This document shows, piece by piece, positions 42,956-52,341 of a DNA stretch of 64,000 bases (the first letter of the stretch is position 1; each line of letters starts with the position of its first letter). The translations under genes were made by a program, and so were the position numbers. The stretch spans positions 248,001 through 312,000 of the forward strand of contig NZ_QGDD01000001.1 in assembly GCF_003160695.1 (NCBI RefSeq), written 5' to 3'. The DNA comes from Nocardioides silvaticus (GTDB taxonomy: Bacteria; Actinomycetota; Actinomycetes; Propionibacteriales; Nocardioidaceae). The notes below the pieces were generated by a model, which was given only the letters and a program-made list of their open reading frames with translations, made no database searches and was not told the DNA's origin.

Positions 42956-43357
42956 ATGGCAATGACAACGGTTAAGGCCGACCCGGCGCTGCGGCGCGGC
43001 GCTGCTCTGTTCCACGGCCTCGCGGACCGCAACCGGCTGGCGATCGTGCGACAGCTTGCTCACGGCGAGCGGCGCGTGGTGGACCTCACCAAGACCTTGG
43101 ATCTGGCACAAGGCACCGTGTCGGGCCATCTGGCCTGCCTGCGCGACTGCGGCCTCATCGTCGGCCGCCCCGAGGGCCGGCAGATGTTCTACTCCATCGC
43201 CCACCCCGAGCTGATGGACCTGCTCGGCGCGGCCGAGCAGCTGCTCGCCCTGACCGGCGAGGCCGTCGAGCTCTGCCCCACCTACGGCCCCACCGACGCC
43301 CACCCCGACATTCACAACGAGACCACCCCCACCACTACGGAGGAAGTAGCACCATGA
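42956..43357 (+). CDS. ArsR/SmtB-family Cd/Pb-type repressor (CmtR-like)
   Basis: The 133-residue winged helix protein carries GRRVVDL-type recognition sequence as HGERRVVDLTKTLDLAQGTV. The helix GHLACLRDCGLIVGR has Cys61 and Cys65, and ELCPTYG adds Cys107. This spacing matches the Cd/Pb site of M. tuberculosis CmtR (Cys57, Cys61, Cys102), so cadmium or lead is the likely inducer. The His-containing tail (DAHPDIHNE) is extra. It overlaps the P-type ATPase gene by four bases (ATGA), forming a classic sensor-pump operon. Confidence 0.9.
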   Translation: MAMTTVKADPALRRGAALFHGLADRNRLAIVRQLAHGERRVVDLTKTLDLAQGTVSGHLACLRDCGLIVGRPEGRQMFYSIAHPELMDLLGAAEQLLALTGEAVELCPTYGPTDAHPDIHNETTPTTTEEVAP

Positions 43358-45324
43358 CGGACGCCTGCGGCTGCGGCCACGACGAGCCCAGCAACGACGA
43401 CGGCGGGCTGGAGGAGCACGAGCGCGATCGGTTGTGGGAGGTCAGCGAGCTACGGTTCGCCGCACTCGCCGGGCTCTTCCTGATCGCCGGCTTCATCGCC
43501 GATCTCAACGACGCCTCGGGGTCTGTGGTGACCGGGTTGAACGCGATCGCGCTGGCGCTGGGGGCCTGGACGTTCGTGCCCAGCACGCTGAAGCGGCTGG
43601 CCAAGGGCAAGATCGGCGTCGGCACCCTGATGACGATCGCCGCCGTCGGCGCGGTCATCCTCGGCGAGGTCGCCGAGGCCGCCATGCTGGGGTTCCTCTA
43701 CTCCATCAGCGAGGGCCTGGAGGAGTACGCCGTGGCCCGCACCCGCCGCGGGCTGCGGGCGCTGCTGTCCCTGGTCCCGGCCGAGGCCACCATCCTCCGC
43801 GACGGCGGCCAGGTCACCGTGGCCCCCGCAGACCTCGTAGTCGGCGACCTGCTCCTGGTCCGGTCCGGTGAACGGGTCGCCACCGACGGGACCATCCGCA
43901 CCGGCCGCACCGCCCTGGACGTCTCCGCCCTCACCGGCGAGTCCGTCCCGGTCGAGGCGGGCGTCGGGGACACCGTGTACGCCGGCTCCATCAATGGCAC
44001 CGGCGTCCTCGAGGTCGAGGTCACCACCACCGCCGAGGACAACTCCCTGGCCCGGATCGTCAACATCGTCGAGGCCGAGCAGTCACGCAAGGGCAACGCC
44101 CAGCGGCTGGCCGACCGCATCGCCAAGCCCCTGGTGCCCGGCATCATGGTCCTGGCCGCTGTCATCGCCATCACGGGCAGTCTGCTCGGTGATCCCGCGA
44201 CCTGGATCGAACGCGCCCTGGTGGTCCTGGTCGCCGCCTCCCCGTGTGCGCTGGCGATCTCCGTACCGGTCACCGTGGTGGCCGCCATCGGCGCCGCCAG
44301 CCGCATCGGCGCCCTGGTCAAGGGCGGCGCCGCCCTGGAGGCGCTCGGCCGCATTCGTGCCGTCGCCCTGGACAAGACCGGCACCCTGACCCGCAACCAA
44401 CCCGCCGTCGTCGAAGTCGCCACCATTCCCGGCCAGAGCCGGGAGCAGGTCCTCGACATCGCGGCCGCCCTGGAGTCCCGCAGCGAGCACCCCCTGGCGC
44501 GCGCCATCCTCGTCGCCTTCCCTGAGCACCAGGACGCCGACGGCGTCGAGGCGGTCACCGGCGCCGGCCTCACCGGAACCGTCGACGGCCGGCCGGCTCG
44601 TTTGGGCCGGCCCGGCTGGATCGCGGCCGGCGAACTGGCGGAGCCGGTCACCGCCATGCAGGAGGCGGGCGCCACCGCGGTGCTGGTCGAGTACGACGGA
44701 GCCGTGGTCGGCGCCATAGCGGTCCGCGACGATCTGCGACCCGAGGCCGCCGAGGTGGTCGCCCGGCTCCGGGCCAGCGGCTACCAGGTCGCCATGCTCA
44801 CCGGCGACAACGAACGCACCGCCGCCGCCCTGGCCGCTCAGGCCGGCATCACCGATGTCCACGCCGAGCTGCGGCCCGAGGACAAGTCGGCCATCATCCA
44901 CCGGCTCCGCGAGGACCGGCCGACCGCGATGGTCGGCGACGGCGTCAACGACGCTCCCGCCCTGGCCACCGCCGACGTGGGAATCGCCATGGGCGCCATG
45001 GGCAGTGACGTGGCCATTGAGACCGCCGACGTCGCCCTCATGGGCGAGGACCTGCGCCACCTGCCACACACCCTGACCCACGCCCGCCGCGCCCGGTCGA
45101 TCATGCTGCAGAACGTCGGCCTGTCCCTGGGCCTGATTGCCATCCTGATCCCGCTCGCCGCCTTCGGCGTGCTCGGGCTAGCCGCGGTGGTCCTGGTCCA
45201 CGAGGTCGCGGAGATCTTCGTGATCGGCAACGGCGTGCGCGCCGGCCGCGTCCGCCCACTTCCCCCCGCACCAGCTGACACGCCCACGGCGGCTGCGGTT
45301 CCGGCGGAAGCCGCGGCCAGGTGA
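43354..45324 (+). CDS. P1B-type heavy-metal ATPase (Cd/Pb/Zn/Co class)
   Basis: The 656-residue pump lacks a ferredoxin-like metal domain and has only a short CGCGHDE tail. The membrane metal motif is SPCALAIS rather than CPC, as in P1B-4 pumps. Other motifs: TGESVPVEAG (actuator), DKTGTLTRN (phosphorylation), SRSEHPLARA (HP loop) and [13 protein letters not shown] (hinge). The last helices carry HEVAEIFVIGNGVRAGR. The upstream CmtR-like gene and downstream lspA and cadD favour Cd2+ or Pb2+ export; the SPC motif leaves Co2+ or Fe2+ open. RBS GGAGGAAGTAGCACC precedes ATG. Confidence 0.93.
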   Translation: MTDACGCGHDEPSNDDGGLEEHERDRLWEVSELRFAALAGLFLIAGFIADLNDASGSVVTGLNAIALALGAWTFVPSTLKRLAKGKIGVGTLMTIAAVGAVILGEVAEAAMLGFLYSISEGLEEYAVARTRRGLRALLSLVPAEATILRDGGQVTVAPADLVVGDLLLVRSGERVATDGTIRTGRTALDVSALTGESVPVEAGVGDTVYAGSINGTGVLEVEVTTTAEDNSLARIVNIVEAEQSRKGNAQRLADRIAKPLVPGIMVLAAVIAITGSLLGDPATWIERALVVLVAASPCALAISVPVTVVAAIGAASRIGALVKGGAALEALGRIRAVALDKTGTLTRNQPAVVEVATIPGQSREQVLDIAAALESRSEHPLARAILVAFPEHQDADGVEAVTGAGLTGTVDGRPARLGRPGWIAAGELAEPVTAMQEAGATAVLVEYDGAVVGAIAVRDDLRPEAAEVVARLRASGYQVAMLTGDNERTAAALAAQAGITDVHAELRPEDKSAIIHRLREDRPTAMVGDGVNDAPALATADVGIAMGAMGSDVAIETADVALMGEDLRHLPHTLTHARRARSIMLQNVGLSLGLIAILIPLAAFGVLGLAAVVLVHEVAEIFVIGNGVRAGRVRPLPPAPADTPTAAAVPAEAAAR

Positions 45325-45875
45325 GCCGCGGTCTGGCCGGGGCAGGGACACGGGCGCGTACGGGTCGTGTCGCGGTCCTGCTGGCCGCGGCGACGGTCGC
45401 CGCGATCGACCTGACCGCGAAGGCGGCCTCCGAGGTCCGGCTGGCCGACTCGTCGGTCGATCTCGGGCTGCTGCAGCTCCAATTGGCGTACAACTCCGGC
45501 GTGGCGTTCAGCATGGGCGACCGACTTCCCGTGGGCGTGATCGTGGCCATCACCGCCGCCGCCGCCGTCGCCATCATGGCGTACGCGTGGCACCGGGCCC
45601 CCCAAGCGGGGTGGGTCGAGCGGATCGCCGGAGGCGCCGTGATCGGCGGCGCCCTCGCGAACGTCGTCGACCGTGCCGGAGACGGCCGGGTCACCGACTA
45701 CCTGCACACCGGCTGGTGGCCCACCTTCAACCTCGCCGACACCTTCCTGGTCACAGGCTTCATCGTGATCGCCCTCTTGCACGCCCGTCCCGAACGAACT
45801 ACCGACACCGCCACGGCGCCGACGAAGGACCTCACCGCCAACCCGCCCGTCACGGATCACCCCCCGCAGACATAG
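45321..45875 (+). CDS. lspA: Signal peptidase II (LspA), metal-operon copy
   Basis: LspA cleaves lipoprotein signal peptides. The 184-residue product has four spans and both catalytic aspartates in GGALANVVDRAGDGRVTDYL and WPTFNLADTFLVTG. GTG 45321 overlaps the ATPase stop. An lspA beside a Cd/Pb-exporting ATPase recalls the lead-resistance operons (pbrA-pbrC), in which a PbrC-type signal peptidase takes part in lead handling. This is therefore likely a dedicated rather than housekeeping copy. The C-terminal 25 residues are a polar Thr/Pro tail. Confidence 0.94.
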   Translation: MSRGLAGAGTRARTGRVAVLLAAATVAAIDLTAKAASEVRLADSSVDLGLLQLQLAYNSGVAFSMGDRLPVGVIVAITAAAAVAIMAYAWHRAPQAGWVERIAGGAVIGGALANVVDRAGDGRVTDYLHTGWWPTFNLADTFLVTGFIVIALLHARPERTTDTATAPTKDLTANPPVTDHPPQT

Positions 45876-46006
45876 CCATGACCTTCAGCGCCCGGCATCA
45901 CACGCATCGGCGCCCCAAACTCGGCTGACGCTAGCCACCGAGCAGGCATACGCCCCTCGACACCCGAGACGACGAAGTGCGTCGAAACCGAAGGAACGCA
46001 TAGGAC

Positions 46007-46603
46007 ATGAACGTGCTCTCCTCCGCGTTGCAGGCCATTGGCCTGTTCCTGGTCACCAACATCGACGACATCATCGTCTTGTCGCTGTTCTTCGCACGCG
46101 GAGCCGGGCAACGAGGTACCACCACCAAGATCGTCGTCGGGCAATACCTTGGCTTTGGTGGCATCCTTCTGGCCTCAGTCGCGGTGACCTTCGGCGCCGG
46201 GCTGTTCCTTCCCGACGACGCCATCCCGTACTTCGGTCTGATTCCACTGCTGTTGGGCGCATTCGCTGCCTGGCAGGTGTGGCGCAACGGGGACGATGAC
46301 AACGACACCGTGGCCGACAAGCCCGTCAGTGCCCTCACGGTGGCGGCAGTCACCTTCGCCAACGGTGGAGACAACATCGGGGTCTACGTGCCGGTGTTCC
46401 TCGCGGTCGGCACCGGCGCCCTCGTGGCCTATTGCGTCGTGTTCCTGGCCCTGGTCGCCGTTCTCGTCCTTGCGGCAAAGTTCGTGGCCACACGCAAACC
46501 GATCGCAGAGGTGCTCGAGCGCTGGGAGCACATCTTGTTCCCGCTCGTCCTCATCGTGCTCGGCCTCGTCATCATGGTCGAGGGCGGCGCGTTTGGCCTG
46601 TGA
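46007..46603 (+). CDS. cadD: CadD-family cadmium resistance transporter
   Basis: The 198-residue protein is of the CadD/LysE-like type. The early TNIDDIIVLSLFFAR and mid-protein FANGGDNIGVYVPVF carry the paired Asp motifs of the family. Six spans are evident, and the end HILFPLVLIVLGLVIMVEGG is conserved. CadD gives cadmium resistance, by efflux or sequestration. ATG 46007 has AGGA-type sequences upstream (GAAGGAACGCATAGGAC). It lies 131 bases after lspA and likely belongs to the same Cd/Pb locus. Confidence 0.93.
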   Translation: MNVLSSALQAIGLFLVTNIDDIIVLSLFFARGAGQRGTTTKIVVGQYLGFGGILLASVAVTFGAGLFLPDDAIPYFGLIPLLLGAFAAWQVWRNGDDDNDTVADKPVSALTVAAVTFANGGDNIGVYVPVFLAVGTGALVAYCVVFLALVAVLVLAAKFVATRKPIAEVLERWEHILFPLVLIVLGLVIMVEGGAFGL

Positions 46604-46823
46604 CCACGCTGAGCGACCCTTCCCGACCGCAAGACAGGTCATGCGGCTGCCTCCCCTGACCAGCTGAAGCCTCGCGATACAGGCGTACTCCCCCACTTCC
46701 GGGAGCGCGCCGAGGCGACCCCAGTTTCACCCGGACGCATGGCCGGATCGGTGATGTTCTCGCGGGCCGACGGGCGCTTCTGTGGGGCTCGCAGCATGAT
46801 CTTATGGTCGAGCGGAAGCCTGC

Positions 46824-49217
46824 CTACAGCTGCTTGACGCGGAGCCGTAGGGAGTTGGTGATGACGCTGACCGAGGACAGTGCCATGGCGGCGGCGGCGA
46901 TCATTGGGGACAGCAGCCACCCGAAGGCGGGGTAGAGCACGCCGGCTGCGATGGGGATTCCGGCGACGTTGTAGATGAACGCGAACACCAGGTTCTGTCT
47001 GATGTTCGACATGGTCGCCTGGGACAGCTTCCGGGCTCGGACGATCCCGGTGAGGTCGCCCTTGAGCAGGGTGATCCCGGCGCTCTCGATGGCCACGTCG
47101 GTTCCGGTGCCCATCGCGATGCCCACGTCGGCGGCGGCCAGCGCGGGTGCGTCGTTGACGCCGTCGCCCGCCATGGCGACAACACGGCCCTCGCCGCGGA
47201 GACGGGTGACGATGTCGCTCTTGTGGTCGGGAAGTACTTCGGCCTCGACCCGGTCGATGCCGAGGTGGCGTGCGACGGCTTCGGCGGTGACCCGGTTGTC
47301 GCCGGTGAGCATGACAACCTCGATGCCTTCGCTCCGAAGCGCTTCCAGGGCGGCCGGCGCGGTGTCCTTGACCGGGTCGGCGATGGCGATGATCCCGGCG
47401 ACCTGCTCATCGAAGCCTGCGAAGATCACGGTGGCTCCGTCGGCGCGGAGCCGGTCGGCCTCGGCCGCGAGGACACTGGAGTCGATGCCGTTGTCGCCCA
47501 GGAAGGTGGAGCTGCCCAACAGGACTCGGCGGCCCTCGACGGAACCGATGACACCCTTGCCGGTGGGAGAGTCGAAATCGGAGACGTCCGGGATTGCCAG
47601 GCCGGCAGCGGTGGCGGCTTTTACGACGGCCATTGCCAGGGTGTGTTCGGAGACGCGCTCGACGCCCGCGGCGAGACGGAGCAGCTCGTCGCTGTCGTAC
47701 CCGGTGGCTGGGACGATCCGGGTGACCGACGGCTTGCCTTCGGTCAGGGTCCCGGTCTTGTCCACGACCAGGGTGTTGACCTTCTCTGTCACTTCGAGCG
47801 CTTCGGCGTTCTTGATCAGGACGCCGAGCCCCGCACCCCGTCCCACGCCGACCAGGATCGACATCGGCGTGGCCAGGCCGAGAGCGCAGGGGCAGGCGAT
47901 GATCAAGACCGAGACGGCCACAATCAGCGCGTGCGCCAGACGGGGGTCGGGCCCAACGATGGCCCAGACGAGGAACGCGACAACAGCTACGACGATGACC
48001 GCGGGCACGAACCATGTGGCCACCTGGTCGGCGACCCGCTGGATGGGCGCCCGCGAGCGTTGGGCGTCGGCGACCATCTGGACGATCCGGGCGAGCATGG
48101 TGTCGCGACCGACTTTGTCGGCGCGCACGATCACTGACCCCGTCTGGTTGATGGTGCCACCGATGACGGTGTCGCCGGTGGTCTTGGTGACCGGCATCGA
48201 CTCCCCGGTCACCAAGGACTCATCGAGCGAGGAGCGGCCTTCCTCGACCATGCCGTCCACGGGGACCTTCTCGCCGGGGCGGACCCGGAGCCGGTCACCG
48301 ACCTGGACCTGGTCGAGGGTCACCTCCTCTTCGGTGCCGTCCGGGTTGATCCGGTGGGCGGAATCGGGAGTGAGGTCGAGCAGGGCACGGATGGCCCCGG
48401 ACGTCTGCTCTCGGGCACGCAGCTCCAGGACTTGGCCGAGGAGGACCAGGGTGGTGATGACCGCGGCGGCCTCGAAGTAGACATCGACCGGGCCGTCCAT
48501 GCGGAATGCGTCGGGGAAGATGCCCGGAGCGACGGTGGCGACCACGCTGAACAGCCAGGCGACCCCGGTGCCCATCGCGATCAGCGTGAACATGTTGAGC
48601 TTCAAGGTCCGCACCGAGACCCAGCCACGCTCGAAGAACGGCCAGCCCGCCCACAACACCACCGGCGTGGCCAGCACGAGCTGGACCCAGGCCGAGGCCC
48701 TGGCAGAGATTAGGTCATGGATCGCCGGGACCAGATCAGCGCCCATGCCCAGCAGGACGACCGGGATCGACAGGGCCACGCCCACCCAGAATCGGCGGGT
48801 CATGTCCGCCAGCTCGGGACTCGGCCCGCTGTCCGCGGTCACCGTGACCGGTTCGAGAGCCATCCCGCAGATGGGACACGAGCCCGGCCCTGGACGCCGG
48901 ATCTCCGGGTGCATCGGGCAGGTCCACTCGGTGGCCTCGTCTGTTGCCGCAGTCGCACCGGCCTCGTGATCGGCCCCGTGATCGCCATGGTCGCCATGGT
49001 CGTGCTGGTGGTGATCGGGCCGGTCGGCGTACGGGGTCAGGTAGGTCTCAGGGCTGGCCTCGAACTTCGCTTGGCAGCGCCCCCAGCAGAAGTGGTAGGT
49101 CTGCCCGTCGCGCTCGGAGCTGTACGGGCTCGTGGCCGGGTCCACGTCCATCCCGCAGACGGGATCCTTCACGAGCGGCGTCGTGGTCGATGCGTTGCGC
49201 TGGAGAGAGTCGCTCAT
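46824..49217 (-). CDS. copA: Copper-translocating P-type ATPase with YHS and HMBD domains
   Basis: The 797-residue P1B-1 exporter is unusual at its N-terminus: a YHS domain ([22 protein letters not shown]; residues about 17-60), a His/Asp linker ([17 protein letters not shown]), then a heavy-metal-binding domain ([20 protein letters not shown]). The Cu motif [10 protein letters not shown], the DKTGTLTEG phosphorylation site and [14 protein letters not shown] are present. The nucleotide-binding HP motif reads SEHTLA instead of SEHPLA. The C-terminal NSLRL-type helix is intact. A CsoR-like operator sits just upstream. It exports Cu+ from the cytoplasm. Confidence 0.95.
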   Translation of the reverse strand: MSDSLQRNASTTTPLVKDPVCGMDVDPATSPYSSERDGQTYHFCWGRCQAKFEASPETYLTPYADRPDHHQHDHGDHGDHGADHEAGATAATDEATEWTCPMHPEIRRPGPGSCPICGMALEPVTVTADSGPSPELADMTRRFWVGVALSIPVVLLGMGADLVPAIHDLISARASAWVQLVLATPVVLWAGWPFFERGWVSVRTLKLNMFTLIAMGTGVAWLFSVVATVAPGIFPDAFRMDGPVDVYFEAAAVITTLVLLGQVLELRAREQTSGAIRALLDLTPDSAHRINPDGTEEEVTLDQVQVGDRLRVRPGEKVPVDGMVEEGRSSLDESLVTGESMPVTKTTGDTVIGGTINQTGSVIVRADKVGRDTMLARIVQMVADAQRSRAPIQRVADQVATWFVPAVIVVAVVAFLVWAIVGPDPRLAHALIVAVSVLIIACPCALGLATPMSILVGVGRGAGLGVLIKNAEALEVTEKVNTLVVDKTGTLTEGKPSVTRIVPATGYDSDELLRLAAGVERVSEHTLAMAVVKAATAAGLAIPDVSDFDSPTGKGVIGSVEGRRVLLGSSTFLGDNGIDSSVLAAEADRLRADGATVIFAGFDEQVAGIIAIADPVKDTAPAALEALRSEGIEVVMLTGDNRVTAEAVARHLGIDRVEAEVLPDHKSDIVTRLRGEGRVVAMAGDGVNDAPALAAADVGIAMGTGTDVAIESAGITLLKGDLTGIVRARKLSQATMSNIRQNLVFAFIYNVAGIPIAAGVLYPAFGWLLSPMIAAAAMALSSVSVITNSLRLRVKQL

Positions 49218-49224
49218 AGTTCCA

Positions 49225-49245
49225 ACATACCCCCCTTGGGTATGT
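49225..49245. promoter_or_regulatory. CsoR-type copper operator before copA
   Basis: ACATACCC (49225-49232), CCCTT, GGGTATGT (49238-49245), perfect 8-5-8 arms. The ATACCC/GGGTAT core is the known CsoR box. No csoR gene is in the window, so the regulator must be elsewhere. Confidence 0.85.
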
Positions 49246-49355
49246 GGTCAAGGGGTCGGTTCTCATGTCGCCCCAGTCAGATCCGATGGCCGACGCCTGG
49301 AGACACCAAGCGAACGGGGCATCGACGAAAGCCACCGGAGTCGAGTGCAGGGTGT

Positions 49356-49949
49356 TCAGGGCATGCGCAACACGATCACCTGGTCGGGCTCGAGGCGGAG
49401 GTCCTTGGGGTCTCCGGCGACCGGCATCCCGTTGCTGGTGAGGTCCATCTGCTGGCCTTCCTTCGCTTTGACCCCGCCGATCTGCGTCGGGGTCAGCGTG
49501 ACTCCCCATTGGGTGAACAGCTGGCCCAGCGTGAAGGTCTCGCCGGCGGTGTCGGCCTCGATGTGGATCGTCCCGTCGGTCTCGTGGGTGTGGACCGCCG
49601 ACATGGCGCCGGTGGTGGGGTCGACGCCGATGTTGGCCGGTATCGGCACGTCCTTGCCGTCGATGATGATCCGCAACTTGGGGTGGTAGTGCTCGGCCGT
49701 TCCCATGGGTCCCAGGTCCAGGCCAGCACTGGCGACCCGAGCGGGTACGTCGGTCGGTGCTGGCCACGGGGGCATCGAGGTCCCGTCCGAGGACCCAGAT
49801 CCGCCCGATTCTTCGGACTGACTGGAGGTCTCGTTGTTCGCTGGGTCGCTGCCGCAGCCCAGAAGCAGGCCGAGGAGTAGAGCGTTGATGATCGGGCCGA
49901 CGGACAGCCGGCGAAGTACTGATCTGTTCCGTGCGTTAGCCAGAGACAC
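49356..49949 (-). CDS. Putative lipoprotein with His-rich motifs, copper locus
   Basis: The 197-residue product has a lipobox (INALLLGLLLGCG) near residue 28, a Ser/Gly linker, and a folded domain of about 130 residues. That domain contains AEHYHPKLRIIIDGKDVPIP, SAVHTHETDGTIHIEA and FTQWGVTLTPTQIGG. The HYH and HTH clusters suggest metal binding; I know similar sequences only as uncharacterised proteins. GTG 49949 follows AAAGGAACCCAC. It lies downstream of, and on the same strand as, DUF305 and upstream of copA, so it may be part of a copper-linked unit. Confidence 0.8.
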   Translation of the reverse strand: MSLANARNRSVLRRLSVGPIINALLLGLLLGCGSDPANNETSSQSEESGGSGSSDGTSMPPWPAPTDVPARVASAGLDLGPMGTAEHYHPKLRIIIDGKDVPIPANIGVDPTTGAMSAVHTHETDGTIHIEADTAGETFTLGQLFTQWGVTLTPTQIGGVKAKEGQQMDLTSNGMPVAGDPKDLRLEPDQVIVLRMP

Positions 49950-50070
49950 GTGGGTTCCTTTCGACGGAGAGGGACTGCGGATGGGGGCGGCCGTCGAGCG
50001 CCCGTCGTGCCGAGCCGGCGTGACCCGCACTGAGCTGCGGGCCACGCCAGAGTGGGCACCTCGGCTGTGG

Positions 50071-50646
50071 TCAGGACCCGAGGAGGTCCTCCATCTGGGC
50101 GATCTCGGCGGTCTGATCGGCCTCGATCTTCTCGGCCAGCGCGATGGCGTCGGGGTTCTCGCCGTTCTGCTGCTCGGTCTTGGCCATCTCGATGGCGCCA
50201 GTGTGGTGTTGGATCATCATCTCGAGGAACATCTGGTCGAACTCGGCGCCGGTAGCGGTACCGAGACTCTCCATGTCGGCATCGCTCATCATTCCGGACA
50301 TGTCGCTGCCGGAGTGATCCATCCCGCTCTCGGAGTCGGGCGAGGCCTCTTGGCCCCAGTCCTCGAGCCATCCGGTCATGGTGGCGATCTCGGGGCCCTG
50401 GGCGGCCTCGATCTTGTCGGCGAGCTGCTTCACCTCGGTGCTGGAGGCGCGCTCCTGGGCCATCATGGCCATCTCCACGGCCTGTTCGTGGTGGGCGATC
50501 ATCGACTGGGCGAATGTCACGTCGGCGTTGTTGAACTGCGCGCCGCTGCTATCGGTTGAATCGTTGGAATCGGTGTCGCTGCCGCAGCCGGCAACGGTCA
50601 ATGCTGCCACGACGGCAAACGCGGCGGACATGAGTGTTCTCTTCAT
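50071..50646 (-). CDS. DUF305 lipoprotein, probable copper-binding
   Basis: The 191-residue product has a lipobox (ALTVAGC) and two DUF305 halves, each with a His pair: FAQSMIAHHEQAVEMAMMAQ and FLEMMIQHHTGAIEMAKTEQ. A Met/His/Asp stretch (SGMDHSGSDMSGMMSDADME) lies between them. DUF305 proteins occur in copper and silver resistance loci and are ferritin-like four-helix bundles. A role in extracytoplasmic copper binding is an inference from that context and from copA nearby. ATG 50646 has GGAG upstream. Confidence 0.9.
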   Translation of the reverse strand: MKRTLMSAAFAVVAALTVAGCGSDTDSNDSTDSSGAQFNNADVTFAQSMIAHHEQAVEMAMMAQERASSTEVKQLADKIEAAQGPEIATMTGWLEDWGQEASPDSESGMDHSGSDMSGMMSDADMESLGTATGAEFDQMFLEMMIQHHTGAIEMAKTEQQNGENPDAIALAEKIEADQTAEIAQMEDLLGS

Positions 50647-50724
50647 CGGCGTATCTCCTGAGTGGTCTGTCGAATGAGGGCATGCGGAGCCAGCGGAGCC
50701 ACCGCAGGGGTGCTCCGCAGCTGC

Positions 50725-51207
50725 TCAGCAGCGCTGAATCGACAGCTTGATCAGGGATGGCGGGTCGGGATCCCGCCCACGAGGGACGATCGCTCTCGTG
50801 CGTCGAGGCAGCGACCAGACCACAGGTGCTACCCGTATCCGTTGCAGGAGCCGCAGCAGGGCCAGCAGCGCGGCGCCGAGGATGGCCAGGCACATGGCGC
50901 CCACCGCCATGCCACCGTGACCGGATCCGGTGGCAACCTCGAGCAGGTCCTCTGCCTGGTTGCCGGCCGTCAGCCCAGCGTCCGACACGATGCCCGTGGG
51001 GATCGCGGCAAGGTCGGAGGCGTCCATGCCCATCGAGGACGCCGGCATGAGCGCCGGCGAAGCTGTCTGCATGCTCATGCCCGCGGCGTCGTGACCACCG
51101 GTCTGACCGCTGAGTCCGTGCATGCCGAACAGGCCTGCGAGCACCACGAGCAGTCCAGCCAACCGCAGCGCAGGATGCACTGGCGCCGCTGGCACGGGAA
51201 GGCTCAC
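50725..51207 (-). CDS. DUF6153-like membrane protein
   Basis: The product is about 160 residues: a first span (LRLAGLLVVLAGLFGMHGL), an extracytoplasmic part with Met/His/Ser/Gly richness (AAGMSMQTASPALMPASSMG), and a second span (GGMAVGAMCLAILGAALLALL) before a basic tail. It resembles DUF6153 proteins seen beside DUF305. GTG 51207 is my choice; an ATG at 51270 in the same frame is possible. It directly precedes the DUF305 gene on the same strand (78 bases), so the three lipoprotein/membrane genes likely form one operon. Confidence 0.7.
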   Translation of the reverse strand: MSLPVPAAPVHPALRLAGLLVVLAGLFGMHGLSGQTGGHDAAGMSMQTASPALMPASSMGMDASDLAAIPTGIVSDAGLTAGNQAEDLLEVATGSGHGGMAVGAMCLAILGAALLALLRLLQRIRVAPVVWSLPRRTRAIVPRGRDPDPPSLIKLSIQRC

Positions 51208-51259
51208 GCTCCGATGGTATCGACCACGTGCTTCACGCCATGCGCGGCGGCTCTCGAGG

Positions 51260-51543
51260 CTAGGCGACATGACCGGGGTCGGGTTGGACTCCGGCGACGA
51301 GGTTGAACGCGCCGGTCAGCACGCTGAGGACGACGAGGCCCACCAGGTCAACGACCTGTTGCCCGTAGGCGATCATCGCGGCGTGGCGGGGATCCGACGC
51401 CCCGTGGCGCGCCAGCTCGATCTCGTCCTCGTCGATCCGCAGACCTTGCGCCACGTCGATGTGGGACTGCAGGCGCCGCTCGCAGCCTTGGACCAGCTGC
51501 ATTGCGACGGAGATCCGCTCGGCGACCGTGCGGTCTGGGGAGC
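51260..51543 (-). pseudogene. AhpD/carboxymuconolactone-decarboxylase fragment
   Basis: The frame carries DRTVAERISVAMQLVQGCER, QSHIDVAQGLRIDEDEIELA and LSVLTGAFNLVAGVQPD, which fit the AhpD/CMD family. The expected CxxC is damaged (one Cys left) and the segment between VVDLVG and LVVLSVL lacks about 25 residues. The N-terminal third is also missing. A remnant, not a functional enzyme. Confidence 0.65.
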
Positions 51544-51612
51544 CGGGGCGACGAGCCGGTTCATCGGTCTCCGGCCGAGGGTGTGAGCGGCTTGAAGCCG
51601 CGCCGGTGCAGG

Positions 51613-51683
51613 CTTGTTGCTGACCACGAACACGTTCGAGGAGGCCATCGCGGCCTCGGCGAGCATCGGGTTGAGCAGCCCGC
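51613..51683 (-). pseudogene. P1B-type ATPase C-terminal scrap
   Basis: About 24 codons read LLNPMLAEAAMASSNVFVVS, which corresponds to the last helix of copper-type P-type ATPases (compare the end of copA at 46824-49217). It is wedged between the M28 and AhpD remnants and has a high-GC third-position pattern, so it is probably a real coding relic. Confidence 0.6.
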
Positions 51684-52107
51684 CGCTCGTCGAAGAAACC
51701 GACGGCGTCGAGGCACACCACCAAGCCCGGGGGCGGAACCGTCCGCGCGAGTTCGCGGGAGCCGAGGTGCCACAGCTCCTCGAGGTCGACGAGCGCGATC
51801 ACCACGCGGTGGTCGCGCCCTCGCAGCTGACGAGCGACCTCGAGTGTCACGGCGACGCCCGAGGCGTTGTCGTCGGCGCCGGTACTGCAGCGGACGGTGT
51901 CGAGGTGTGCCATGAGCAGGACGTCGCCGGCCTGGTGGCCAGGATGGCCGGGTGGAGTCGCGAGCAGGTTGACGCCCTCGAGGTCGGACATCCAGCGCAT
52001 GGCCAGGGGCGAGACCGGGTGCCCGGCGTCAGAGAGCCGCAGCGCCGGCCGCGGGCGGAAGACCCGCTCCTCCGCGGTCCAGCCGGCCTGCCCGGTAGCC
52101 GGCGAGG
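51684..52107 (-). pseudogene. M28-family aminopeptidase-like fragment
   Basis: The readable part contains EERVFRPRPALRLSDAGHP, DVLLMAHLDTVRCSTGADD (zinc ligands His and Asp of the M28 site), NASGVAVTLEVARQL and VVIALVDLEELWHLGSREL (catalytic Glu region). It stops matching at VGFFDE, where it meets the ATPase scrap. N-terminal part is unclear. Probably inactive. Confidence 0.65.
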
Positions 52108-52153
52108 ACGACGCCGGCAGTTTGGGTCGGCACCTGGTCCTAGCGTGCTTCCC

Positions 52154-52192
52154 AGCGCCCCGATCCGGTACCCGAGAGCCGGTCGGGGCGCT
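52154..52192. terminator. Strong GC hairpin at the remnant/maintenance-module border
   Basis: AGCGCCCCGATCCGG (52154-52168) pairs with CCGGTCGGGGCGCT (52179-52192) with one bulged base. A T-poor tail follows (TCTGC). It could terminate transcription from either side. Confidence 0.4.
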
Positions 52193-52291
52193 TCTGCATG
52201 CCCTGGGTGAGCTCCCGCTGATCCGCCCGCCGGGCTCGAGCGGTGGAAACGACTTCGGCCGATGTGATCGCTGCCGGGCCTGGATGACACG

Positions 52292-52331
52292 TAGGTGACT
52301 GCGGGACCCATCAACGTCTCGCAGTCACCTA
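52292..52331. promoter_or_regulatory. Perfect 12-bp inverted repeat in the ssb leader
   Basis: TAGGTGACTGCG (52292-52303) and CGCAGTCACCTA (52320-52331) flank 16 bases. The right arm ends one base before the ssb Shine-Dalgarno GGAGGAAG, so either an operator or an mRNA stem acting on translation is plausible. Confidence 0.65.
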
Positions 52332-52341
52332 GGAGGAAGCC

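Noticed and set aside
49201..49260. BlaI-type control of copA
   Set aside because: The palindrome here is ATACCC/GGGTAT, a CsoR-type site, and does not fit CTACTA-N7-TAGTAG.
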